DNA from: JBPOFY01 sp049889815
Lineage (GTDB): Bacteria; Verrucomicrobiota; Verrucomicrobiia; Opitutales; Coraliomargaritaceae
DNA: 64,000 nucleotides
Direction: 5' to 3'
NCBI GenBank assembly: GCA_049889815.1
Contig: JBMHCR010000028.1
Span: forward strand, 14,944-78,943
Shown here: positions 7,291 to 17,500 of the stretch, one piece after another
Layout of the letters: each line of letters starts with the position of its first letter
How positions within the stretch are numbered: the first letter of the stretch is position 1
The notes under the pieces: generated by a model
The model's database searches: none
What the model saw: the letters and a program-made list of their open reading frames with translations, nothing else
What the model was told of the DNA's origin: nothing
Made by a program: the position numbers and the translations under genes

Positions 7291-10200
7291 TCCGTTGGTT
7301 CACAGAAAATGGCGTAGCAGCCAATCTTCTTGCGGGAATTGTCATCGTAACTGGTTTCATCGCCGCGAACTCGATCAAGCTGGAGCTGTTTCCTGAGCTA
7401 GACCTGGATATCGTCAGCGTCGCCGTACCATACCCAGGCGCAGCTCCTGAGGAAGTAGAAAGCGGCATCATTGAGCTGATCGAAGACCGTATACAGGATA
7501 TCGATGGTATAAAGAAAATGAATGCCACTGCGGCGGAAGGATACGGATCGATGGCTATCGAGGTAGAGCGCGGCTACGATGCCAGCGAAATCGCCGATAA
7601 AATCAAAGTGCGTGTCGATGCTATCGACAATTTCCCCGAGGAAGCCGAAGAGCCGACTGTTGAAAAATTACTCATACGCAACGAAGTGATCTCGCTCGCC
7701 GTCTACGGTGACGCAGACGCTAAGACTTTGAAAGAGATCGCCGAATTCATCCGCGACGAACTCAACACCAAAGAGCGCATTACCCAGGTCGACATTAAGG
7801 GAATCGCCGAATTTGAGATATCGATCAACGTGTCCGAATCCTCGCTACAGCAATATGGAATCACCTTCGACCATGTCGTGCAAGCGGTCCGCTCGACATC
7901 CGTAGATATCCCTGGTGGTAGCATCCGCTCACGTGGTGGCGAAATCCTCCTTCGCACCACAGGTAAAGCCTACGAAGGTGAAGCTTTTGAGAACATTCCT
8001 ATCATCACGCATAACGACGGTTCTGTAGTACGTGTCAGTGACATCGCCAATGTTGAAGACAGCTTTGTCGACGACCCTTTATTTACCGAGTTCAACGGCA
8101 AGCGAGCGGTGCTGCTACGCATCTTTGCGGTCGGCGATCAAAGTGCTCTAGATGTCGCAGACCGCGTGCAGAAGTTTGCCTCGACAATCGACGCACGGCT
8201 TCCTAACGGCATAGAGGTCGAAGCCTTTCGCGACTTCACCTTCTATCTCAAGGGTCGTCTGCAAATGCTCATCGAGAACGGAATCTTCGGCCTGATTCTG
8301 GTCTTCCTAGTGCTGACTTTGTTTCTACGCCCGTCGTTAGCGTTCTTCGTGATGCTGGGGATCCCGATCTCGTTTTTGGGTTCAATGCTCTTTCTGGATC
8401 CGCTCGGAATCAGTATCAATCTTGCGTCCCTATTCGGCTTTATTCTCGTGCTCGGTATCGTGGTCGATGATGCGATCATCGTCGGCGAAAGCGTCTTTAC
8501 GCAGTTTCAAAAACACGGCGGACCAGGAGTCGCGGCATCGATTGCTGGAACAAAGAAAGTCGCCGTGCCCGTTACCTTTGCAGTGCTGACCACGGTCGTC
8601 GCATTCCTGCCGATCCTAACAATTCCCGGCTTTCTTGGTAAGTTCTTCTATCCGATTCCAGTGGTCGTGATCGCAACCCTGATCTGGTCGCTAATTCAAT
8701 CAAAGCTCGTGCTACCCTACCACTTAACACTCTGTAATGTCGGGAGTGGCAGCGGTCGCGAAAAGATCAATTGGCTACAACGCCAACAGCGTAAGATCGC
8801 CGACTGGTTGGAACGATTTGTTGAGCGTCGCTACAAGCCTTTTTTACACAAAGCGATCGAATGGCGCTACGCTACCGCCTCCGTGTTTATCGCGGTACTT
8901 CTCACGATGATTGGTATGCTAGCGGGTAAACATGTGCCCTTTGTTTTCTTCCCGCCGGTTCCCTCGGATTACATTGTTGCCAAACTCGTGATGCCGGAGG
9001 GCACGCCGACAGAGCTCACCACTCGCGCTATCCAACAAATGCAGCGGGGCTTAGACGAATTGATAGCTGAAACTAAGGCCAAGGGTCTCGGAAATCCTTT
9101 CGATAATGCGGTAGTGACTATTGGAGGACAGCCGTTCGAAGGCAGTGGCGGCCCCATGGGGGAATCCTTGAGTCAGGGCGATACCAACCTCGCCGAGATC
9201 GCAGTAGAACTGGTTAAGCGTGAAGACCTTATGGGTGGTGGCGTTAACGAAGCGCTCTCCGCACCGAACCTGGCAAACCGCTGGCGGGAACTGATTGGTC
9301 CGATTCCCGGAGCAAAGGAGCTTGCTTTCAATGCAAACGCAGCAGGTGGAGCTGGGAGCCCGATCGACATTCAACTCACAGGCCGCGACTTTGAAACACT
9401 GCAAGCTGCCTCGCGTGAGATTCAGGAAAAGCTCGCCACCTACAACGGGCTGTTTGACATCAAGGACACCTACAGCAGCGGCAAACGCGAGATCCAGCTC
9501 GACATCTTACCCTCAGCCGAACCGCTGGGCCTTCGTCAAGCCGACCTCGGCCGCCAAGTGCGCGCAGCCTTTTATGGAATCGAAGCGCAGCGTATCCAAC
9601 GCGGTCGTGACGACATAAAAGTCATGGTTCGCTGCCCTCCGGAAAAACGCAGTTCAGTAGAGAACCTTGAAGCTTTACGCATCCGCACCACAGACGGAAC
9701 AGAAATCCCGTTCAGCGAAGTCGCAGCCTTCGCAATCACCGATGGTTTTTCGCAAATCAACCGTGTCGACCGTCGCCGCGTGCTCAACATTCAAGCCGAT
9801 GCCGATAAGGGTGTGGCCGATCTGGGATTAATCAAAGCCGATTTAAGAGGTGATCGCGATACCGAAGGTAAGCTCGATAGCTTGCTGCAAAATTATCCTG
9901 CTATCAGTTGGTCCTTCGAAGGTGAAGCCCGTGAACAGGCGGACATATTCGCTAGCCTCGGCAAGATGACCATCATCGCACTGTTCATTATCTACGCCTT
10001 GCTCGCCGTGCCGCTCAAGTCCTACATCCAACCCATCATTGTAATGATCGTAATTCCCTTCGGATTGATCGGCGCGATCGGTGGACACATCATCATGAAC
10101 AATCCGATGAGCATTCTATCCGTACTCGGATTCGTTGCACTCGCAGGGGTCGTGGTCAACGACAGTCTCGTGCTGGTCGACTTCATCAATCAAGAACGCA

Positions 10201-10472
10201 AAGAAGGCACCCCGCTTCGCGAAGCCATCGAAAGCTCAGGTGCCCTGCGCTTCCGCCCGATCATCCTCACATCGCTCACAACCTTCGCAGGCCTGTTACC
10301 GGTGCTCTTCGAGACTAGCCTACAAGCGCAGTTCCTTATTCCCATGGCGATCTCGCTCAGCTTCGGAGTATTGTTCGCCACCTTCATCACACTGATCCTC
10401 GTACCGGCGTTTTACAGTATCCTTGAAGACATCCGTGAGCTCTCGATTAAGATTTGGAGACTGATTTGGTAG
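7287..10472 (+). CDS. RND family efflux pump, inner-membrane subunit
   Basis: Proton-driven exporter of the AcrB/MMPL superfamily, 1061 residues, with twelve membrane helices and two large periplasmic loops. The N-terminus IRWFTENGVAANLLAG and the paired aspartates of helix 4 in GIVVDDAIIVGE (about residues 391-400), needed for proton relay, are present, as is the C-terminal ALAGVVVNDSLVLVDFIN. It belongs to the YerP-like subgroup rather than the classic AcrB drug pumps, judging by the N-terminal sequence. It is the last gene of the tetR-channel-adaptor-pump operon. No strong terminator follows; the next 50 bases lead into a PEP-CTERM remnant on the opposite strand. Confidence 0.94.
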   Translation: MIRWFTENGVAANLLAGIVIVTGFIAANSIKLELFPELDLDIVSVAVPYPGAAPEEVESGIIELIEDRIQDIDGIKKMNATAAEGYGSMAIEVERGYDASEIADKIKVRVDAIDNFPEEAEEPTVEKLLIRNEVISLAVYGDADAKTLKEIAEFIRDELNTKERITQVDIKGIAEFEISINVSESSLQQYGITFDHVVQAVRSTSVDIPGGSIRSRGGEILLRTTGKAYEGEAFENIPIITHNDGSVVRVSDIANVEDSFVDDPLFTEFNGKRAVLLRIFAVGDQSALDVADRVQKFASTIDARLPNGIEVEAFRDFTFYLKGRLQMLIENGIFGLILVFLVLTLFLRPSLAFFVMLGIPISFLGSMLFLDPLGISINLASLFGFILVLGIVVDDAIIVGESVFTQFQKHGGPGVAASIAGTKKVAVPVTFAVLTTVVAFLPILTIPGFLGKFFYPIPVVVIATLIWSLIQSKLVLPYHLTLCNVGSGSGREKINWLQRQQRKIADWLERFVERRYKPFLHKAIEWRYATASVFIAVLLTMIGMLAGKHVPFVFFPPVPSDYIVAKLVMPEGTPTELTTRAIQQMQRGLDELIAETKAKGLGNPFDNAVVTIGGQPFEGSGGPMGESLSQGDTNLAEIAVELVKREDLMGGGVNEALSAPNLANRWRELIGPIPGAKELAFNANAAGGAGSPIDIQLTGRDFETLQAASREIQEKLATYNGLFDIKDTYSSGKREIQLDILPSAEPLGLRQADLGRQVRAAFYGIEAQRIQRGRDDIKVMVRCPPEKRSSVENLEALRIRTTDGTEIPFSEVAAFAITDGFSQINRVDRRRVLNIQADADKGVADLGLIKADLRGDRDTEGKLDSLLQNYPAISWSFEGEAREQADIFASLGKMTIIALFIIYALLAVPLKSYIQPIIVMIVIPFGLIGAIGGHIIMNNPMSILSVLGFVALAGVVVNDSLVLVDFINQERKEGTPLREAIESSGALRFRPIILTSLTTFAGLLPVLFETSLQAQFLIPMAISLSFGVLFATFITLILVPAFYSILEDIRELSIKIWRLIW

Positions 10473-10523
10473 CCCGAAAAGCCCTCGCTCTTCGACTGAG
10501 ACTTGGATGGTTGCAGCATTAAA

Positions 10524-10691
10524 CTATCGGCGGCGCGCAACAACCAGTGCAATAACAGATACACCAGCCAATATTGCATACGAGTTCGGTTCTGGAATGG
10601 TGCTGAACTGGAGATCATAGGACCAAGCTACAATCGCCCCTCCTGTGCCTCCCGAATTATCAAACTGAACAGTAGATGTTAGGCTAAATCT
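10524..10691 (-). pseudogene. remnant of a PEP-CTERM protein (C-terminus only)
   Basis: On the minus strand an open stretch of 55 codons with no start codon ends in a textbook PEP-CTERM sorting tail: PEPNSYAILAG, a hydrophobic helix, then ARRR and the stop TAG (10524-10526). The residues before it (GGTGGAIVAWSYDLQFS) are the usual C-terminal edge of the beta-sandwich domain found in such proteins of Opitutales. The frame is closed by TGA at 10692-10694 and what lies upstream is the tRNA-Tyr promoter, so at least 80% of the gene has been lost. PEP-CTERM tails are cut by exosortase, so its presence implies such a system elsewhere in the genome. Confidence 0.78.
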
Positions 10692-10754
10692 TCAAACATG
10701 CCGTGATACAAAAGACCGGCACTAATGCACAGATGAAATTTTGAAAAAAATTAC

Positions 10755-10782
10755 TTGGCATCGTGAAAGTTACTCCTACAGT
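10755..10782 (+). promoter_or_regulatory. likely promoter of tRNA-Tyr
   Basis: TTGGCA (10755-10760) and TACAGT (10777-10782), 16 bases apart, end 16 bases before the mature tRNA. Confidence 0.42.
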
Positions 10783-10798
10783 CCGCTCCTTCGCTAGG

Positions 10799-10884
<86 letters not shown>

Positions 10885-10887
10885 GTG

Positions 10888-10918
10888 AAAAAACGCGCTC
10901 GGAAGAGCAGGCTTTTTT
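10888..10918. terminator. bidirectional terminator between tRNA-Tyr and the convergent RG-rich gene
   Basis: AAAAAACGC-GCTC-GGAA-GAGC-AGGCTTTTTT: short GC stem with a GGAA tetraloop, flanked by A-run and T-run so it can work on either strand. Confidence 0.75.
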
Positions 10919-10959
10919 GTGATTAAAAACAATGACGAAGCAATGTAGACTAGAACGTT

Positions 10960-12864
10960 CTACTCCTTTTCTGATGAAATATCGGCGATTGATTCAAAGT
11001 CGAACGGATCCACATCCTCAACTTTTTTCACAACCTTCTTCTTCGCAGCTTTATTGGCCGCCTTCTTCGCTGGTTTAGGTGCTTCTTCCTTTACCTCTCG
11101 CTCAGCTGCAGGAGCGACTACTTCTATTGGCTCTGGTGTTGGCTCGGGAGCTTTTTCTGCTTCAGGTGCTGGTGCGCCCTCAGGCTCCGGAGCCGTTTCA
11201 ACCTTGGCCTCAGCCGCAAGTGCTTCTGATACAGGTTCAGGCTCTGGTGATGCCTCTGGTGTAGGCTCGGGAGCTACTTCTTTTGCAGCTTCACCAACTG
11301 GCTTCTTCGGCTCGGGCATTGGAGGCGCGGCGAATAGCTTACCATCTCCATATTCAGTGACATAGCCTTCAGTGATAAGCCAGCGCAGATCGAGCATAAG
11401 CTGTTTCAACTTAGTCTGCTCATCGGCAGTCAAATCCATCTTCGGTGTCGCCTCGGTTGATGCGGCTGCATCCGGAGCAACGGTTGCCTCAACAGGCGCT
11501 GCCGATTCGCCATCTCCTTCGGTCTCACCTTTTGCTTCAGCTGCTGCTGCAACTTCTGCTTCGGTCACCTTAAGTTCTTCAGGGCGCTGCTTCTCGGTAT
11601 CGATATCGATATACTGCTTCGGAAGCTTAGACGCCGGGATGTTCGGATTTTTCTCAATAAACTCAATCAAGTCGCGTATTGAGTCAGTGAATACCGTCTG
11701 CGAATCACGGAACTTGCGCTTGACTGCGCATACGAAGGATACGCCCTTCGAACCTTTCTTATAAACCGTAAATTTGTGCCGACGTAGGCGCCCACGGATG
11801 TTGTTAGCTGCCTCCAGTGGGAAATGCAGTTGCTGCGAAACGTAAGTTTCAACGGAGCGACGAATATCGCCTTTCGGAAGATGAACGATATCACGACCCG
11901 CAAACCGGATGTGCTCACCCGAGCCGACGACTTTATCTTTTCGATGCTGCAATAGGAAATGGCGAACAGATTCGAGCGTTTCAAATGATTCAGGCTCACC
12001 GTCTTTACGCTCCTTCAAGGTATAACGCGCACCCTTCTTCATGGACTCCATCCATGTATCGATATCTTCCTGCTCTTTCACAGTTTCAATCTTTGACTGG
12101 AAGCGCTCAAAAGACATACCGTTGATACGCGATGCGTAGTGGGTCTGGAGAAACTCCTGATAGCGGTGGTAATTAGGTGGTCCGAGCAACTCGCCCGTGA
12201 CACCACACTTATTAACCATCTGGAAATTACCCTTCGGTGGCTCCACCTCGATCTCCTCAATATCGAAGAACTGATCCAGGTGATTTGCGATCACATGGCT
12301 GACTGCCGCCTCTTCTGTCTCAAAAGGCAAATGCCCTGGGACCGAATAGAAAAGTGGCGCTGGTTTCTCACCGGCTTTCGCTTTATTGGACACCACTACA
12401 ACGTAGCGCTCTGGCTTTTCGAGCAGCAGGTGCGCGATCTCAAATAATTGATAGGTGCGAACAGTCGCACGCAGACGTTTTACCAATGCATCGAAGGCTT
12501 CATCCTGGGGATAAAGATCAATCTTAACTGTTGGGTTAAAAATCGGTGCATGACGGCGACGATCGCCGCCGCGGTCATCTCCCCCACGGTTGTCGCCACC
12601 ACGGCGATCGTCTCTACGTGGTGGACGTCCTTCACTGCCACCACCTCCGCGCCTTTCTGGACGGCCTCCCGCACGACGATCACGATTACCCGCTCCACCA
12701 TTATGGCGTTTGCCTTTACCGCGAGAGTCACCTTTGTAGTTCTCGTATTGTTTTGAACTACTCTTCTGTTGTTTTCCATCTGCCCAATTCGGACCAAAAT
12801 CCAGTCCTGACAGTGAATTTAAATCGAGTGCCTGCTTCGGTGTGTCGTCGGATTTATCGGCCAT
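10960..12864 (-). CDS. unrecognised protein with RG-rich N-terminus and Lys-rich tail
   Basis: I do not recognise a named family. The 634 residues divide clearly: a short acidic/neutral start; an Arg-Gly-Asp-rich disordered stretch (about 45-106, repeats such as DDRRGGDNRGGDDRGG) like RGG RNA-binding tails; a folded region from about 108 to 430 with conserved-looking blocks VNKCGVTGELLGPPNYHRYQ and VETYVSQQLHFPLEAANNI; an Ala/Glu linker; a helix block LKQLMLDLRWLITEGYVTEY that looks like a small winged helix (about 485-510); a Pro/Glu/Ala tail; and a histone H1-like PAKKAANKAAKKKVVKK before a final acidic DPFDFESI. Cytoplasmic, no membrane segment. RNA or DNA binding is an inference from composition. 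It is transcribed alone. Confidence 0.8.
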   Translation of the reverse strand: MADKSDDTPKQALDLNSLSGLDFGPNWADGKQQKSSSKQYENYKGDSRGKGKRHNGGAGNRDRRAGGRPERRGGGGSEGRPPRRDDRRGGDNRGGDDRGGDRRRHAPIFNPTVKIDLYPQDEAFDALVKRLRATVRTYQLFEIAHLLLEKPERYVVVVSNKAKAGEKPAPLFYSVPGHLPFETEEAAVSHVIANHLDQFFDIEEIEVEPPKGNFQMVNKCGVTGELLGPPNYHRYQEFLQTHYASRINGMSFERFQSKIETVKEQEDIDTWMESMKKGARYTLKERKDGEPESFETLESVRHFLLQHRKDKVVGSGEHIRFAGRDIVHLPKGDIRRSVETYVSQQLHFPLEAANNIRGRLRRHKFTVYKKGSKGVSFVCAVKRKFRDSQTVFTDSIRDLIEFIEKNPNIPASKLPKQYIDIDTEKQRPEELKVTEAEVAAAAEAKGETEGDGESAAPVEATVAPDAAASTEATPKMDLTADEQTKLKQLMLDLRWLITEGYVTEYGDGKLFAAPPMPEPKKPVGEAAKEVAPEPTPEASPEPEPVSEALAAEAKVETAPEPEGAPAPEAEKAPEPTPEPIEVVAPAAEREVKEEAPKPAKKAANKAAKKKVVKKVEDVDPFDFESIADISSEKE

Positions 12865-13065
12865 ATCTGTGGTGGTAAAAACGCGACCCGCAGATCACGT
12901 GAAATTTAAGTTGGATGGTAAAATGACTGCTATGGTAAAGCTTATCGAAATACAAGCATGACTACTGACATTTTATGCACAAACGAATTTTTTTGAATAT
13001 TTGTATTGATCTACAAATAAACTAACCTATGACCTTCCACCTTCACAGCGTAAATGCGCTACACA

Positions 13066-13150
13066 GGTCGAATGGTGGAATCGGCAGACACGCCAGTTTA
13101 AGGGACTGGTGCCGCAAGGCGTGGGGGTTCAAGTCCCCCTTCGACCACCA
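13066..13150 (+). tRNA. tRNA-Leu (predicted anticodon AAG)
   Basis: A class II tRNA of 85 bases with encoded CCA. Acceptor GGTCGAA pairs with TTCGACC; D-arm, long variable arm (TGCCGCAAGGCGT) and T-loop GGTTCAAGTCC fit tRNA-Leu. The anticodon stem CCAGT/ACTGG encloses the loop TTAAGGG, which puts AAG at 34-36 after the invariant U33. The layout is that of the bacterial GAG isoacceptor with G34 replaced by A. Reading TAA would need a shifted, weaker stem. Confidence 0.92.
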
Positions 13151-13162
13151 CTTTTTAAAAAG

Positions 13163-13187
13163 CCGGACGGTAACGTTCGGTTTTTTT
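13163..13187 (+). terminator. terminator of tRNA-Leu
   Basis: CCGGACG-GTAA-CGTTCGG (one G-T pair) followed by seven T. Confidence 0.85.
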
Positions 13188-13214
13188 GTATCTATCTCCT
13201 GCTCCTACCTCAAC

Positions 13215-13291
13215 CGTAGGGGTGCAACTTGATGCGCCCGCCAAGGCACTGGCTTGATCTTCAGGCGGGCGCGTCAAGCCGCGCCCCTACG
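13215..13291. repeat. dispersed palindromic repeat, full copy
   Basis: A 77-base imperfect palindrome: CGTAGGGGTGCAACTTGATG + CGCCCGCC, a 21-base centre, then GGCGGGCG + CGTCAAGCCGCGCCCCTACG. The left half is repeated almost exactly at 35084-35106 (GTAGGGGCGCAACTTGATGC followed by GCC), so it is an interspersed REP-like element and not only a terminator. Confidence 0.8.
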
Positions 13292-13302
13292 ATTTCCAAA
13301 AT

Positions 13303-13320
13303 AATTCAAACAACTGTTTG
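13303..13320. promoter_or_regulatory. second TetR-type operator, upstream of the second RND system
   Basis: AATTCAAAC-AACT-GTTTG repeats the left half-site and spacing of the 4077-4098 palindrome; the right half-site is conserved for five bases. It lies 67 bases before the adaptor gene at 13388, in the only place a promoter can be. Confidence 0.7.
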
Positions 13321-13387
13321 TCTTTCTGAGAATTGAACGCCTATGTGGAGGCTTCTTACTCATTTCGTACATTCATCTACCTAGGGT

Positions 13388-14521
13388 ATGCTTAAGAAAA
13401 CACTTTTTATCGTCGGACTTTTTTTAACTATCGGAGCGGTCATCGCATTTCTGATCATGACCAAAGGTGCTCAATTTAACGCGATGGCTGAGGCTGCAAA
13501 GAATGCAGGCCCGCCACCGGAATCTGTTTCGACCTTTAGGGTTGAACAACAGGTCTGGCAGGAGCGACTCGAGGCAGTTGGGTCGATCGCGCCAGTTCAA
13601 GGTGTCACAATCGAGGCTGAAATACCTGGTGTGGTGCAATCGATCAACTTTGAAAATGGTCAACGCGTAGAAGTCGGCGACTTGTTGGTGCAACTGGACG
13701 TCGACGTTGAGCGCGCGCAACTGAAGGCAGCCCAAGCGGGCGCAAAACTCGCGGAGACTGAACTCAAGCGTTCCGAACGGCTGATTCAGTCCGGATCGAT
13801 CACACAATCGCAGCTAGATCGCGCGATTGCTGATTACGAAAACGCCAGTGCAAACGTCGAAAACCTAGAGGCCGTGATCGAACGCAAGACCATTCAAGCG
13901 CCCTTTTCCGGGAAAGTTGGTATCCGCCAGATCAACCTCGGGCAATATGTGGCACAGGCAGCGTCGATTGTTTCACTGCAGGCAAACGAAACGGTCTTTG
14001 TGAACTTCACCCTGCCCCAAAAAGCACTTTCAAAAATCAGCACGGGCATGCAACTCTCACTCAGCAGTGATGTTTATCCGGAACAAAGCTTTGCGGGAGC
14101 AATCACAGCGATCAGTCCACAAATCGATCCGGTAACTCGGACTGTCGAAGTCCAAGGGACTCTTGAGAACACACAAGGTTTATTGCGTGCGGGACTATTT
14201 GTACGCGTCAGCGTGGACCTGCCTAAGAAAGAGACCGTCATCGTCGTGCCGACCACGGCGATCCTTTACGCACCCTACGGCAATTCGATATTTGTCGTGA
14301 GGCCCGCCGAGGGCCAGGACGCGCAAGGTCACATAGTATCGCAGGCACTCATTCGCATCGGCGAGCAACGCGGCGACTTCGTCAGTATCACTAAAGGACT
14401 GGAACTCGGCGACGAAATTGTGTCTGCAGGTGCGTTCAAACTCAGAAACGGCAGCAGCGTAGTTATCAATAACGATCTAGCACCCAAGCCCGAACTCAAC
14501 CCAACTCCTGATAACACTTAA
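13388..14521 (+). CDS. RND efflux periplasmic adaptor (second system)
   Basis: A 377-residue membrane-fusion protein: N-terminal anchor MLKKTLFIVGLFLTIGAVIA, first lipoyl half with IEAEIPGVVQSINFENGQ, helical hairpin rich in Ala/Glu (about 95-160), second lipoyl half KTIQAPFSGKVGIRQINLGQ, then barrel and membrane-proximal domains. It is of the MexH/MdtA-like type used by HAE1 pumps. The pump gene follows 20 bases later. There is no regulator or outer-membrane factor with this pair; the nearest regulator is the TetR protein at 4099, whose presumed operator is repeated upstream of this gene. Confidence 0.92.
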   Translation: MLKKTLFIVGLFLTIGAVIAFLIMTKGAQFNAMAEAAKNAGPPPESVSTFRVEQQVWQERLEAVGSIAPVQGVTIEAEIPGVVQSINFENGQRVEVGDLLVQLDVDVERAQLKAAQAGAKLAETELKRSERLIQSGSITQSQLDRAIADYENASANVENLEAVIERKTIQAPFSGKVGIRQINLGQYVAQAASIVSLQANETVFVNFTLPQKALSKISTGMQLSLSSDVYPEQSFAGAITAISPQIDPVTRTVEVQGTLENTQGLLRAGLFVRVSVDLPKKETVIVVPTTAILYAPYGNSIFVVRPAEGQDAQGHIVSQALIRIGEQRGDFVSITKGLELGDEIVSAGAFKLRNGSSVVINNDLAPKPELNPTPDNT

Positions 14522-14541
14522 TCCGCGAAGCAGCAGGAGCT

Positions 14542-17500
14542 ATGCAAACAGCATTTACAGACATCTTCGTGAAACGCCCAGTGCTGGCGATTGTAGTCAG
14601 CACACTCATTGTGATAGCCGGCTTGCAGGCAGTCTCATCACTCGCTGTTCGGCAATATCCGCGCAATGAAAACGCCAAAGTTATTATCAGCACCGTCTAT
14701 GTGGGTGCGGACGCAAACCTTGTTCGTGGATTCATCACCACGCCCATTGAACAAGCCGTGGCCACAGCGGACGGTATCGATTACATTTCTTCGACCAGCA
14801 GCCTAGGCTTTTCGCAAATCACTGCCCGCCTCGAGCTAAACTACGACTCCACCAAGGCACTCGCTGAGATCAGCGCTAAGGTCGACCAGGTGCGCGGCGA
14901 CCTGCCCCCTGAGTCGGAAGTGCCAATCATTACGGTCGAATCCGCCGATTCAGAACGTGCTTCCGCATACCTGTCATTTTCATCCGACATACTTGAGGCA
15001 AACGAGATCACAGACTATCTTGTGCGTGTCATCCAACCACGGCTGACGGCGATTAAAGGCGTGCAAGAGGCAGAGATTCTCGGTGGTCGCACTTTTGCCA
15101 TGCGCATCTGGCTCGATCCAAAGCGCATGGCATCTCTGGGTATTTACCCATCCCAAGTGCGCGACGCGCTGGCTTCAAACAACTACTTATCAGCGGTTGG
15201 ACAGACGAAGGGCAACCTAGTCACGGTCAACCTGACTGCAGACACCGACCTCAATTCGGTCGAAGACTTTGAGAAGCTAGCGATTCTCAACCAAGGCGAC
15301 ATCATCATTCGCCTCAAGGACATCGCAACGGTTGAGCTTGGCGGCGAAAATTATGCAGCAGAGGTCCGTTTCTCCGGAAGTAAGGCTGTCTTCATGGGCA
15401 TGTATGTATTGCCCAGTTCCAATACTGTCGATGTGATCCGCGCCGTTCGGGAAGAGCTCGACCGCATCAAGGAGGAACTACCAGAGGGCATCGAAGCAGA
15501 CATCGGCTACGATTCGACGGTTTATATAGAAGAAGCGATCAGCGAAGTGACGGTTACTCTGATGGAAACGCTCGCAATTGTGATGCTGGTGATCTTCCTC
15601 TTCATGGGTCGCGTGCGCACGGTTCTGGTGCCAATCATCACGATTCCAATCTCACTGATTGGGGCAATCTTCTTAATGCAGATTTTCGGCTTTACGATCA
15701 ACCTGCTCACTTTGCTGGCTATCGTGCTATCGGTAGGGATCGTCGTAGATGACGCGATCATTGTCGTTGAAAACATCGAGCGTCATCTTGAGGAAGGCAT
15801 GCAGCCGATTCCAGCCGCACTCCAAGGTGTACGTGAGTTGATCGGACCAGTGATCGCGACGACACTCACCTTGGTAGCTGTGTATTTACCAATAGGTTTT
15901 CAGGGCGGTTTGACCGGCTCACTCTTCCGCGAGTTCGCACTCACCCTTTCAGGCGCGGTGATCGTATCGACTATCGTTGCACTCACGCTCAGCCCGATGC
16001 TCTCCTCGAGAGTCCTCAAGCCGGGCGAGCACAAAGGTTTGGCAAAGCTTATCAACAATGGCTTTGATCGTCTCCGCAAGGGCTATGGCGCCCTCCTCCG
16101 GGTTACACTGGGAACCCGTTGGGCGATCTACACTGCGTGGATTTTTCTTACTCTGCTTTGCCTGCCGATGTTTGTGCTGTCACCGAAAGAACTGGCCCCG
16201 GAGGAAGACCAAGGTGTGATCTTCGGCATCGTTGATGGACCAGCAAACCTCTCACTTGAAGAGGCCTCTCGCTTTACTGAAAGCGTGAACGATGCGTTTT
16301 TCAGTTTCCCTGAGACAGAATACACCTTTCAGCTCACCTTCCCTAGCAATGGCTTCAGCGGGATGATACTCAGCCCATGGAGCGAACGCGATCGCACGGC
16401 GCAGGACATCAAACCGCTAGCGCAAATGGAGTTCAGCAAAGTCAGCGGCATGAGCATTTTCCCAGTCACGCCAGCAGCCTTACCCGGGGGCAGTGATTTC
16501 CCGGTAGAGTTCGTAATCGCTTCAACTGCGGAACCGGAAGAGATCCTCAAGTATGTCGGGCAGATCAAAGCAAAAGCCATGCAGAGTGGAAAATTCGCCT
16601 TCCCCCCGATCATCGACACCAAGATCGATCAGCCACAAAGTGAGTTCAAACTCGATCGCAGTTTAATCAGTTCCATGGGGCTCGATCTACGCGATGTCGG
16701 TGCCGATCTGGGCGCGCTCATCGGCGGTGGATTCGTTAACCGATTCAATATCGAAGGACGTAGCTACAAAGTAATCCCCCAGGTAGAACGTGTTGAACGG
16801 CTCGACTCAAAACAGCTCGAAGACATTTACATCCGGGGTCCTGAGGGGAAACTCATTCAGCTGAGCAGCGTTGCTACTATTGAGAACTCTGTTCAACCCC
16901 GCGCGTTAAACCGTTTCCAGCAGTTCAACGCGGTGAAATTGAGCGGTGTTTACATGGGACCGCTCGACGAAGGTTTAATGTTCCTCGAAGAAACTGCTGC
17001 AGAGATCGTTCCCGATGGCTATCGGATCGACTACACCGGTGAGTCACGCCAACTCCGCACCGAAGGCAACAAGTTCCTTCCAGCCTTCTCACTCGCAGTC
17101 ATCATGATCTTCATGGTGCTCGCGGCGCAGTTTAATAGTTTCCGCGATCCGTTTATTATCTTACTCGGCTCCGTCCCACTCGCGATGTTCGGGGCACTGA
17201 TCTTCACCTTCTTAAAGATGTTTGATCCGACGCTCGACTATTGGACCAATGGTTGGACGACCAGCTTAAATATATACTCGCAAGTCGGTCTCGTTACGCT
17301 GGTTGGACTTGTTGCTAAGAACGGTATTCTCATTGTCGAGTTTGCAAACGTGCTGCAACGCCAAGGTCAGGATAAACTCTCTGCGATTCAAGAGGCCGCT
17401 GAAGTGCGCCTTCGCCCGGTTCTGATGACAACTGTCGCAACCGTCGCTGGACACTTTCCCCTCACACTCGTAACTGGCGCTGGTGCAGAAGCTCGCAATT

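Noticed and set aside
12546..12878. Reading frame on the plus strand opposite the RG-rich region
   Set aside because: His/Asp/Arg-rich product of the repetitive Arg-Gly codons read backwards.
13029..13232. A 67-codon reading frame over tRNA-Leu
   Set aside because: It translates the tRNA and its terminator.
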